Positions 55,043-64,000 of a DNA stretch of 64,000 nucleotides are shown here, piece by piece; within the stretch, counting starts at the first letter, position 1, and each line of letters opens with the position of its first letter. The stretch covers positions 744,001 to 808,000 of the forward strand of contig NZ_CP142136.1 of the NCBI RefSeq assembly GCF_035918255.1, in the 5' to 3' direction. The notes beneath the pieces are model-generated. The model made no database searches, was not told where the DNA came from, and was given only the letters and a program-made list of their open reading frames with translations. This stretch comes from Mesomycoplasma ovipneumoniae. GTDB lineage: Bacteria; Bacillota_I; Bacilli_A; Mycoplasmatales; Metamycoplasmataceae. The position numbers and the translations under genes were made by a program.

Positions 55043-55661
55043 AATAGCTCTCAAAAAAATTAATTATATCTGCTAAAACATGATCATAATCGCCGTTACC
55101 GTCAATTTTAAAGAAATTTTTCCTTGTTTTTAATAAATATTCATATCCTTTAATAACTTGTCTATAAAAATCCTCACCGCGATTTTCAAGTCGGTCTCGC
55201 TTTTCGTTTCGATAAATGGTCATTCGTTCGCGTGATTTTGAAATTTTAACATCAAGGAAAATTGTAAAATCTGGAAAAGTGTTTTCAGAAATTAAACTAT
55301 TTAAATTAAAAACTAAATCTGGGCTTAAATTATTTCCAAACCCTTGATATGCAATCGAAGAATCAATATAGCGATCACAAAGAACAATTTTTCCAGATTT
55401 TAAGGCTGGCCAAATTACTTGTTCAAGATGAATTCTTCTCGAAGTTGCAAATAAAAGCATCTCAACATATGGGCTAATTTGATTTTTTTTATTAAGTAAA
55501 AACTCGCGGATTTGTTGTGCTTCTTGCGAATCTCTGCCGCTATATGGTTCAAAAGTTATAACAATTTCCTTTTCTGGAAATTTAATTCTTAAATACTTTG
55601 CAAACAAATTCATAACGGTTGATTTTCCGCTTGCGTCGATACCTTCAAAACTTATAAACAT
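55002..55661 (-). CDS. tmk: thymidylate kinase
   Basis: 219 residues. P-loop FEGIDASGKST, DR(Y) motif CDRYIDSSIAYQG and the LID region RDRLENRGEDFY. Phosphorylates dTMP. Begins one base after recR stops. Confidence 0.96.
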   Translation of the reverse strand: MFISFEGIDASGKSTVMNLFAKYLRIKFPEKEIVITFEPYSGRDSQEAQQIREFLLNKKNQISPYVEMLLFATSRRIHLEQVIWPALKSGKIVLCDRYIDSSIAYQGFGNNLSPDLVFNLNSLISENTFPDFTIFLDVKISKSRERMTIYRNEKRDRLENRGEDFYRQVIKGYEYLLKTRKNFFKIDGNGDYDHVLADIINFFESYYEANYDKLAPFSR

Positions 55662-55662
55662 A

Positions 55663-56247
55663 TTATTTTTCCATTTCTTGCCGATTTTCGAGCGCTTGAT
55701 TTAAAGTTATATTATCAATATAATCAATTGCCGCCCCAAAAGGAATACCAGTGGCTAACCTAGTAATTTTTGCTGACGATAAAAACTTGTGTTTTGCAAG
55801 ATAATTTGCAAAAATTCAGCCTTCCATTGTTGAAGAAAGAGCGATAATAATTTCACTTTTTTCATTAGCAAGGTCAGCAAGTTTTTTTATTTGTAAGTCA
55901 TGATTTTCGAGCTTTTTGATATCATATTTGCCAAAAACAAAATACTTGCCATCATATTTTCCTAATTTTTCAAATTTTGTGACCATTTCAGAATTTTCAA
56001 CCACTAATATTTTAAAAGAACGCTGAAAATCAAGGCATATTTGGCAAACTGAATTAGCATTTAGATATCCGCATCTCTCACAATATTGAAGATTTCGTTT
56101 TAAATTATAAATTTGCTCGACAAATGTCTCAATTTGACTAAGGGGCGTATCGATTAGAGAAAATAAAATATTAGTGGCTTGTTTTTTTGTGATTCCGGGA
56201 ACTTTTCTTAATTGATCAACTAGTTTTTCAAAATTTTCATCTACCAT
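55663..56247 (-). CDS. recR: recombination protein RecR
   Basis: 194 residues. HhH region (KVPGITKKQATNILF), four-Cys zinc finger (CERCGYLNANSVCQIC), Toprim (VVENSEMV) and the terminal ATGIPFGAAIDYID Walker-B-like stretch. Loads RecA in gap repair. Follows ybaB by 9 bp. Confidence 0.95.
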
Positions 56248-56256
56248 GATTCAAAA

Positions 56257-56535
56257 TTACTGTGACTGATTTGGAGCGATTTTTTCATTTTCTTCTCTAA
56301 TTTTCAGCAAAGCTTGATTTAAAGTAATCGAAATTAAATCTTCTAGTGTTTCAATATCGTCTTTGTCGACTAAAAATGGGGCAATTTTTAACTTTTTTAA
56401 CTCAAAACCTCCTGAAATAGTCAGCGAAATTCCTTGATTTTCAAAGTCAAAATCTGTTTTTTCTAACAAATCTTTTTTTACTTTATGATCTTTTTGCATT
56501 TTTTGTGCTTCTTTTAATAGTTTTTGAAGATTCAT
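56257..56535 (-). CDS. ybaB: YbaB/EbfC nucleoid-associated protein
   Basis: 92 residues. LQKLLKEAQKMQKD start, ISGGFELKKLKIAP centre. Small DNA-binding dimer, conserved next to dnaX and recR. Confidence 0.93.
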   Translation of the reverse strand: MNLQKLLKEAQKMQKDHKVKKDLLEKTDFDFENQGISLTISGGFELKKLKIAPFLVDKDDIETLEDLISITLNQALLKIREENEKIAPNQSQ

Positions 56536-56595
56536 GTTTTTCCTTTCTCTTATTTAAATAAATTATATAAACTATTTTAAAAAGTTTAAAAATTT

Positions 56596-58830
56596 TTATT
56601 CATCAAAGAATAGTTTTTGTAAATCTGTCTTAGAAATAGTGCGTTTTTTCGGTTTTTCAAAAGGTTTTAGTACAAATTTTTCACCGCGCGCTCTCATTTC
56701 ACTTGCCATTTTCTTTGTTTCTTCAACAAGATTATTACTTAAAGCAAGGCCGTAGATATCCTGGCCAAAAATTGTTTTTAATAAGTCGTTGACTTTATCA
56801 CCTTCTTTTTCCATTTTCTCAATTAATAATTCTTCATATTCTGGATTTTTAGTGATAAAACATACAAAATTAGATCCTAATGAAAGAATTTCTGCATGTT
56901 TTAATACTCCAACAGTATCTATGAATCCCAAAGTATACTGAAAATCTAACAAATTTTTGCTCCATTTTTTACGTAAATCCAAATAAATTTCACGGTTTGT
57001 GTCATAAAATTTTTTTCCTAAAAGAATAAGATTTAGCGCCTCGTCAACGGATAAATAATCATTTGACAGATTCTTTTTTAAAAATTTATTTACGTATGAA
57101 TTTCTGTCAAATGAAAAATTATCGTCTTTTTCTTCATTTTTATTAAAAAATGATGTTTGATTATTTGTTTTTGTGCTTGAATCAATAATGGGCTTATCAT
57201 TTTTTTTGGCAATATCATCAGTTTTTTTATCATTAGAATTTAAAAATGAGTTGGAAAAATCGATGTTTTCAGCCGAATTCAAATGTGAACTTTCGGTTTT
57301 ATTTAAAAAATTACTTTGATAACTAGCGCCCTCGGGATCTAACAAAGGATTAAAAGCATTGTCCCTGTTTTTAAAATTATCGCCTGTTTTAGAGCTTTTT
57401 TGACTTTTTAAGATTTTTGTCTCTAAATTATTTTTTATTTTGCGGTTAAAAATTGATTCCCAAGCCAAATCATCGCTACCATGCAAATCTAAATCGGCAT
57501 CATCATCGTCATCAAGAATTGGATCATCATAATTAAATAAATTTTGGGTATTTGTTTTTTGACTCAAATTATAATTTGGGCCAAAATTTTTATCACGGAC
57601 AGTAACAAACTCTAATTTTTTTGGAGGTTTTTCCTCTTTTTTGATGTTTTGCTCACTTTCTTGAACAGCGATTTTTGTCTCTTCTTTTGGTTTTTCAACA
57701 AATTTGGCTGAATTTTCTAAAACAGTTTGGCTTTTTTCTTGCAAGCTTTCCTTTTTAAAAGCAAGAATTTTCATGACAAAAATTTCAAGGGCTAAACTTT
57801 GAAACTTATCATGATTAATGTCTTTTAAAGTTGAAAAGCCAATATCTAAAAATTTAAAAGCAAAATCGTGACTAATTTTTAAATTCGCCAAATCAGAAGT
57901 TGAATAAATTTCAATTAAGTCTTCTTCTTGAGTTTTTTCTCATATAATTCACTCTTTGACTAAATTTATTAATGACTCAACTAAAATTTGGAAATTTTTG
58001 CTTTGCAATAAAAGTTTATCTAGTAAATCAAAGGCTTTTTGGGACTGTGCCAAAAAAAGAACATTTATAAATTCAACAAGTTTTTCACTTGAAACTAGCC
58101 CAAAAAGTTCTTCGACACTTGTTTTACTCAAAAAGTTGTTACCAAAAATTACCGCCTGCTCAAGAATTGAAATTGCATCCCGCAGACTATTGTGGCTTAA
58201 TAAACACACGGATTTTAGGGCATCTTCTTCATATTTTACGCCTTCATATTCTAAAATTTGTGAAAGTCGTTGTGAAATTTGCTCTTTGTTTAGGCCAAGA
58301 AAATTATATCTCTGCACTCTCGAGAGAATTGTCAAAGGGATTTTATGAACTTCAGTTGTTGCTAAAATGAAAATAATATGACTTGGTGGTTCTTCCAGAG
58401 TTTTCAAAAATGCATTAAAAGCTGAAGTTGAAAGCATATGAACCTCATCTAAAATATAAATTTTATATGGGCTAACCTGAGGTAAATTAATAGAGTTTTC
58501 AACAATTTCACGGATTTCTTTAACACCATTGTGTGAAGCAGCGTCCATTTCAACTATATCAATAGAGTTATTTATATTTTTAAGGCAATTTTGACACGGG
58601 TCGATAGAATTTTGCTCTTTGTGGGTGCAATTTATTGCATTTGCAAATATTTTTGCAAGTGAAGTTTTTCCAGTACCTCTTGGTCCTGAAAAAAGATAAG
58701 CGTGAAAAAACTTTTTTGATTTAACGATATTTTTTAAACTTTCAACTAAATATTGTTGGCCAACAACATCAGCAAATTTAGTAGGTCGATATTTTCGATA
58801 TCAAGCTACATATTCATTTGTATTTTTCAT
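56596..58830 (-). CDS. dnaX: DNA polymerase III gamma/tau subunit
   Basis: 744 residues. Starts YVAWYRKYRPTKFADVVGQ; Walker A GPRGTGKTS, four zinc Cys in CTHKEQNSIDPCQNC, Walker B YILDEVHML, SRC motif variant SRVQRYNF. A long acidic/Asn-rich linker (~residues 330-590, with a DDDDDAD run) separates it from a tau-like C-terminal domain. No slippery A-run for gamma production was evident. First gene of the leftward cluster down to ligA. Two UGA Trp codons lie near 57945-57955. Confidence 0.94.
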
Positions 58831-58973
58831 ATTTCTCCAAGATTTTCAAAAAAAATCCTTTAAAATTTTTAAATTTAATATTTAAAAATAAAAGTATACT
58901 TAAATAGTTTATAATTATAAATTATAATAAAATAAAATTAAAAATAGACTTTATATAATTTAAGGATTTTTAG

Positions 58974-59309
58974 ATGTCAGTCGCATTCAGCAAGGAACAA
59001 AATTCAGCTCAAAAAAAATGTGCTATAAGCGAAAGATTTGTATTTAATTTTCGAATTTTAAGCTACTCCTTTCGGAAATTAGAAATTTCAGTTGAAGGTC
59101 TTAGTAAAACAATCGATTATAATTCAGAATATTTTTTTTGGTTTGTGGAAAATTTAATCTACTTTTTATCAAAAAACAAGTATGCGCTCCGTTGAGATTA
59201 TGAAAAAATAACACTTTTTAATTTAGAAAATTTACAATTAGCAGAAAATCTTGATGATTTTAAATCAAAATTCAAATTAATTACAACTTTTGATTTAGAA
59301 CATAACTAA
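58974..59309 (+). CDS. small conserved-looking protein of unknown function, upstream of lplA
   Basis: 111 residues, no recognised domain. A mixed helix/strand protein rich in Phe, Lys, Asn, with no signal or membrane segment. AAGGA lies before the ATG and it is 14 bp from lplA, so it is probably co-transcribed with it. Contains one UGA Trp, normal for the genome. Function unknown; association with lipoate metabolism would be guesswork. Confidence 0.6.
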
Positions 59310-59323
59310 AATATGGAGGAAAC

Positions 59324-60322
59324 ATGAAGATTTATACTACTAAAAAAACAAGCCCATTTTACACATTAGTTTGCGAGGAAATGATTCTAAAAGATGACCA
59401 GAATCAAGAAGATATTTTATATTTCTACCAGCATAATAATGCAATAATTATCGGAAAAAATCAAAATATTTACGAGGAAATTAAGCTTGAGGAAGTTGAA
59501 AAACAAAGAATTGAAATTTATCGTCGACTTTCTGGGGGCGGTGCTGTTTATCACGATTTAGGAAACATTAATTTTTCATTTATAACTAAAAAACAGAATC
59601 ACAGTTATCAAAAATTCTTGACACCAATTATAGAATTTTTTAAATCTTTTGGTTTAGATGCTGAATTCAAAGGTAGAAATGATCTAATAGTTAATGGGGC
59701 AAAAGTTTCGGGAAATGCTCAAATAATTTACAAAGATAGAATTGTTCACCATGGAACAATTCTATTTAATGCTAATTTGGCAAAATTAGGACAAGTATTA
59801 AAACCAAATCGATTAAAAATTGAGTCCAAAGGAATAAAATCTATACGTCAACGGGTAACAAATATTTTGCATGAAATTGAAGAACAAATCGAAGATTCTG
59901 AGTTTATTTCAAGATTAATCACATTTTTTGAAAATAAATATCAAACAAAAGCACAAGATGTTGAAACTTATTTTCAAGATGGGAGGATATCTGAAAAAGA
60001 TTTTCAAGAAGTTCAAGACCTAAGACGATCTAGAGAATGAGTTTTTGGTTCAAATCCTTATTTTAGCTATGAAAATATAGCCCGAACTAGTGGCGGGGTT
60101 TTAAAAGTGCTTGCAAATATTGAGAAAAATCACATTGTTAAAATAAAATTTGAAGGTGATTTCTTATCTCAAAGATCAATTGAGGAAATTCAAGAAATTT
60201 TAGAAAATAAGGAATTTACTAGATCAATTCTAGAATCAGAGCTTCTTCAAATTACAAATCTTGATGAATATTTTGGCGCAATTCCTCTTAATGAAATTTT
60301 GGATACAATTTTTGGAAGTTAA
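59324..60322 (+). CDS. lplA: lipoate-protein ligase A
   Basis: 332 residues. RRLSGGGAVYHDLGNINFSF (67-86) is the lipoate/lipoyl-AMP loop and GAKVSGNAQ carries the catalytic Lys; HHGTILF follows. The C-terminal accessory domain is present. Attaches scavenged lipoate to E2 (pyruvate dehydrogenase) or GcvH-like proteins. GGAGG precedes the ATG. Confidence 0.93.
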
Positions 60323-60328
60323 TTATTA

Positions 60329-61135
60329 ATGATGGTTCATTCAAAAATTACTGTTGAAAATGAGGATATTTTTTATTTTTTAGAAGAAACTGGAAAGCAA
60401 AAAGTATTATTTTTACACGGTTTTAATTCAAGTCATAATTTCATTTTTCAACTTAAAAAGAAACAAAATCGTAACTATGACATTGTTTCATTTGATTTTC
60501 CCGGTTGTGGTCAAGGCACTAATAATAATGAAATTAATGTTAAAAATTACCAAAAAATTGCGACTAGTTTCATTAAAAAGCTCAATCTAAATATCCAAAT
60601 TGTAATCGGTCACTCACTTGGCGGAGCTATTGCTCTGTATATTTTAAATGAAAATTTGGCAAAAAAAGCGATTTTAGTTGCTCCACTCAATCCTTTTATT
60701 TTAGAGAAAAATTCGCAAAGTGAAGCTGAAAAATTAGCAAATTGACTCTTGCCTCAAGACATTGAGTCTGCAAAAGATAGTCTTGAACATTTAGTTTTTA
60801 CTGATAATTTTAGTTATAAGAAAAATTTAGCAAAAAATGCTATTAATTTTCTTGAAAATGTCACAAAAAAAAGAGAAATTTTTAAAAAGATTGTTTTTGA
60901 TGAAATCTTTAATTTAGAATGGCTTAAAACCGAATTGTTGCCACTTTACCAACAAAATAATAATTATTTTTTAATTGCTGGTGTTGAAGATCATTTTGTG
61001 CCATTAGAAAGTCTTCAAAAAGTTTGTTCAAATTTTAATAAAAATCTTATAAAATTTGAACAAACTGGTCATGCAGTTTTTTTCGAAAGAAGTGATGAAA
61101 TTAATACTGAAATTGAAAAAATTCTAGAAATTTAA
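60329..61135 (+). CDS. alpha/beta hydrolase
   Basis: 268 residues. HGFNSS oxyanion region, nucleophile elbow GHSLGG (Ser ~94), Asp in GVEDHFVP (~232) and His in TGHAVFF (~250): a complete triad. Resembles mycoplasma esterase/lipase-like proteins; substrate unknown. Follows lplA by 6 bp. Its last codons and stop lie in the direct repeat flanking E4. Confidence 0.85.
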
Positions 61136-61175
61136 GCCTGTAATCCGGCTCTTATTTTTTCAGCAATTTCTTTTG
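61120..61175. repeat. left 56-bp direct repeat around E4
   Basis: Matches 61751-61806 with a few substitutions. Holds the hydrolase 3' end and a dead copy of the DJ-1 gene 3' end. Confidence 0.8.
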
Positions 61176-61750
61176 CTGAGCTTCCCTATTTGTTGGCAGA
61201 AATTCACTTTTTAGTGAATATAAATACGAAAAATAACGGTAAATCCGTGTTTTTTGACCTAAAATCTTAATTTTTATTATTTTAAAATTAATCTTCTCCA
61301 AAAAAAAAAAAAAAATGCTTTGCCCAAGAAAAAAATATGTTATAATAAATCCTACTTAAGAATAATTAATAAATTTTGATATTGAATTAAGGGGGACTTA
61401 GTTATGTTTTTTGTCTAAAAAAATCAGACACTGCGAATTATCCATTATATTTTTAAATATGATGGAATGCCTTAAATTTACCCGTTTAGAAATCTACAAA
61501 TTTATGGCTTTTAATTGTTGTTCTTTCAAAACTTCACATGTTTTTTTAGGCTCAATTTAAATAAAAATGAGTTTTTTATTTGCATTGAGTTTAAATAGTA
61601 GTTGTATTTTTTATGATTTTTGTTATTTTATCCATAAATTGATTTTGCCAGTGTTTTAAAATAGGTAATTAACTTTTGCGAAAAAAGTTAAGAAAGTGCC
61701 CAAAATAATAAACTAGGACACTTTCTTAAGATTATCTCATCAAACTGGAA
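61176..61750 (+). mobile_element. E4: MITE-like repeat (family copy 4)
   Basis: 575 bp. Left end CTGAGCTTCCC, TTGGCAGAAATTCAC then GTGAAT; A16 tract (61300-61315); TATAAT (61341-61346); conserved hairpin core; right-end hairpin TTAAGAAAGTG/CACTTTCTTAA and terminal motif (reversed) CCAGTTTGATGAGATAAT. Sits at the convergent junction of the hydrolase and DJ-1 genes. Confidence 0.75.
61354..61660 (+). ncRNA. candidate structured RNA from E4
   Basis: Follows the E4 promoter; keeps TCCATTATATTT/AAATATGATGGA and GCCTTAAATTT/AAATTTATGGC (one mismatch). No open frame. Confidence 0.4.
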
Positions 61751-61806
61751 AATTCTAGAAATTTAAGCTTGAAATCCGTCTCTTATTTTTTCAGCAATTT
61801 CTTTTG
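61751..61806. repeat. right 56-bp direct repeat around E4
   Basis: Copy of 61120-61175 containing the functional stop of the DJ-1-like gene (61763-61765). Confidence 0.8.
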
Positions 61807-62299
61807 AAGCTAATTTTTCAATGACTTTAAATGCAAATTCAGCTGAAGATGAGGCATTTCTAGCTGAAATATAATTTCGATCAACTGTAACTAAATCGTT
61901 TTTTCTTGTTGGTGTGTTTGAATTTGTTTCATCAGGGTATGAACTAAATTCATAATTTGGGGCTAAATTACGCTCAAAAATAGCATTTGGCGCATCACAA
62001 ATTGCAAAAATATCCTTATTTTGTGCAAAAAATTCACTAATTAATTTGAGTGCTGGCTCACAAGTTCGAAGATGTTGTGCCGCAACTCCGCCTGGTATAA
62101 AAATTGCATCAAATTCATTAGATTTTCAATTGCTTTTGGCTTCAATTTGAACAACCCCGAATTGCCCTGTTACAATTTTGTTTTCAGGGTTATAAAATTC
62201 AATTTTATCGTATAAATTGGCCTTTTTTATTAACGAAACAAAAGTTGTAAACTCTATATCCTGAAATTTATCAAGCAAAACTACCAATAATTTTTTCAT
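61763..62299 (-). CDS. DJ-1/PfpI family protein
   Basis: 178 residues: MKKLLVVLLDKFQDIEF start, FIPGGVAAQHL and the nucleophile Cys in FAICDAPNAIF (family AICxGP). No internal ATG; one UGA Trp. Members act as glyoxalase/deglycase-like or chaperone-like stress proteins. GAGGAG precedes the ATG; upstream is a row of AAAAT repeats and the serS terminator. Confidence 0.85.
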
Positions 62300-62312
62300 T
62301 ATTACTCCTCAT

Positions 62313-62336
62313 TAAATAAAATAAAATAAAATAAAA
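62313..62336. repeat. AAAAT-type 5-bp tandem repeat upstream of the DJ-1 gene
   Basis: About four to five ATAAA units between the terminator and the ribosome site. Copy-number change could alter spacing of a promoter. Confidence 0.6.
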
Positions 62337-62368
62337 TTGTACCATAAATTTTTATGGCACAATTTTAT
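62331..62368 (-). terminator. terminator of serS
   Basis: Long stem ATAAAATTGT-CCATAAA / TTTATGG-ACAATTTTAT (one mismatch) just after the serS stop. Confidence 0.8.
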
Positions 62369-62392
62369 TCGTTAAAAATTTATATATAAAAT

Positions 62393-63634
62393 CTAATTAA
62401 AATAAGGTTTTAAAACTTCTGGAACTGTTCAACTACCATCAGGGTTTTGATTTTGCTCGAGTAAAATCGCGACAATTCTATCAATTGCAAGCCCAGATCC
62501 GTTAATTGTGTGTGCATAAATGTTATTTTTTTCATCACGATAGCGAATTTTTGCTCTTCTAGCTTGAAAATCGCCACAATAACTAATTGATGAAACTTCA
62601 CGATATGTCTGTTCTGATGGAAGTCATGCTTCTAAATCAATAGTTTTTTTACTTGAAAATCCAAGATCACCAGTACACAAAAGCACAGCACGATAAGGAA
62701 TGTTTAGTAATTTCAAAATTTTAGCAGCATCTTGAACAACATTGTCAAATTCTTTTATTCCATTAACTTCATTTGTTATTTTAACAAGTTCAACTTTATG
62801 AAATTCATGAAGTCGAATCAAACCTCTTGTGTCTTTACCACCACTTCCAGCCTCGGAACGATAACATTTACTATAGCCAACAAGCGAAATTGGTTTTTCT
62901 AGGTCAATAATTTCGTCTTGGTAATAATTTGTCAAAGGAACTTCGGCTGTCGGAATTAATCAAAGATCAGAATTTTTTAAAGAATACAAATCTTCTGAAA
63001 ATTTCGGAAGTTGACCTGTTCCATATAGCGAATTTTCGAGAACTAAAGTATTTGGAATAATTTCCTCATAACCTGAGTTTACATGAGTATCGATCATAAA
63101 ATTTATCAAAGCTCGAACTAATTTTGCGGCTAAATTTTTATAAATTACAAAGCGATTTCCTGAAATTTTTACAGCTCGTTTAAAATCTAAAATATCTTTA
63201 GATTTACCAAATTCATAGTGAGGTTTGATTTTAGGATCGATTTTTTTTGGTTGTCCCCAGTGATAAATTACTTGATTATCAAGTTCAGAATTTCCAAAAG
63301 GAACTGAATCATCAGGAAGATTTGGCACTTCAAGAATTTTTTGACTAACTCAGACATCAAGTTTTTGTCACTCTGTTTCTAAATTTGCAAGTTTATCTTT
63401 AATTTGACTTACTTGGTCTTTCAAATCTTCAGAGTTTTTATTTTCACGGACATAAAGGCCGATTTGTTTGCTAGTTTTATTTTTTTGTGCTAATAATTCA
63501 TCAATGTCCTGACGCAAAAGGTTACGTTTTTGGGCTTTTTGATATAATTCCGCAATTAGAGAAATATCAAAACCACGGTCTGATAATTTTTTTTCAACAA
63601 AAGCTTTATTGTTTAAAATTAAACGAATATCCAT
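62393..63634 (-). CDS. serS: seryl-tRNA synthetase
   Basis: 413 residues. N-terminal coiled-coil tRNA arm (~30-100), motif 2 [20 protein letters not shown], motif 3 [21 protein letters not shown] at conserved Trp sites. Starts 13 bp after eno. Confidence 0.96.
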
Positions 63635-63647
63635 ATTTTAAATTAAA

Positions 63648-64000
<353 letters not shown>

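Noticed and set aside
56596-58830. Programmed frameshift making gamma from dnaX
   Set aside because: No A-run slippery site with following hairpin was found where gamma would end; the long frame reads straight through.
61763-62299. Possible frameshift at the start of the DJ-1-like gene
   Set aside because: On recounting the bases across the line boundary at 62280/62281 the frame is intact from ATG 62299 to TAA 61763.
62300-62340. AAAAT repeats considered as a CRISPR-like or larger satellite
   Set aside because: Only a ~22-bp simple sequence tract, no spacers.

Overview
The window is an AT-rich mollicute chromosome segment. Nearly every long gene is readable only if UGA is tryptophan, since in-frame TGA codons fall at conserved Trp positions in TopA, MutM, SerS, PyrG and others. 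A P97-type ciliary-adhesin-like gene pair, an IS1634-type insertion sequence and signal-anchored surface proteins point to the Mycoplasma (Mesomycoplasma) hyopneumoniae / flocculare / dispar / ovipneumoniae clade. Species is not decided here.

Layout. 1-2.1 kb: two sugar ABC permeases (first one cut by the window edge) and a YigZ/IMPACT protein. 2.1-3 kb: non-coding mobile repeat E1. 3-10.6 kb: MacB-like ABC protein, secreted nuclease, smpB, P-type cation ATPase, tmcAL, ysxC. 10.6-22.1 kb: a surface block with two paralogous signal-anchor proteins, a coiled-coil lipoprotein and a tandem pair of about 1,000-residue adhesin-like proteins. 22.3-29.3 kb: pheS-pheT-rpmF, five tRNAs (Asn, Glu, Val, Thr, Leu), truB, a HAD phosphatase, ribF and an RpiR-type regulator. 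29.4-32.1 kb: decayed IS3-like and IS256-like elements. 32.2-35.4 kb: a two-gene ABC exporter. 36.1-39.7 kb: pyrG followed by an intact IS1634-like element. 39.7-44.3 kb: leftward rpsP-trmD-rplS-topA-membrane protein-pgsA. 44.7-48.1 kb: repeats E2 and E3 on either side of rpsD, rpiB and mutM. 48.1-58.8 kb: a long leftward cluster dnaX-ybaB-recR-tmk-holB-rsmI-hpt-ecfA1-ecfA2-ecfT-ligA. 59-62.3 kb: small protein, lplA, alpha/beta hydrolase, repeat E4, DJ-1-like protein. 62.4-64 kb: serS and the 3' part of eno.

The most unusual feature is a dispersed non-coding family, E1-E4 (about 0.5-0.7 kb each). Its ends resemble those of the resident IS1634-like element: a related terminal sequence, a subterminal ATTCAC/GTGAAT palindrome and a right-end hairpin. 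E1, E3, E4 and the IS each sit between long imperfect direct copies (about 56-119 bp) of the neighbouring genes' 3' ends, as expected for IS1634-type insertion with long target duplications. The core of E1-E4 is not IS-derived: it carries a 16-19 nt poly-A tract, a good promoter and a conserved downstream segment with several hairpins, some with pairing-preserving changes. I read these as MITE-like elements that disseminate a promoter and probably a structured RNA, with the local IS as candidate source of transposase. This is inference and needs expression and comparative data.

Other points: PheS lacks its N-terminal tRNA-binding arm and PheT has lost the editing-site motif; the nuclease gene appears to start at ATT; several convergent genes share one perfect terminator hairpin overlapping both stop codons; short tandem repeats lie in surface-protein genes.
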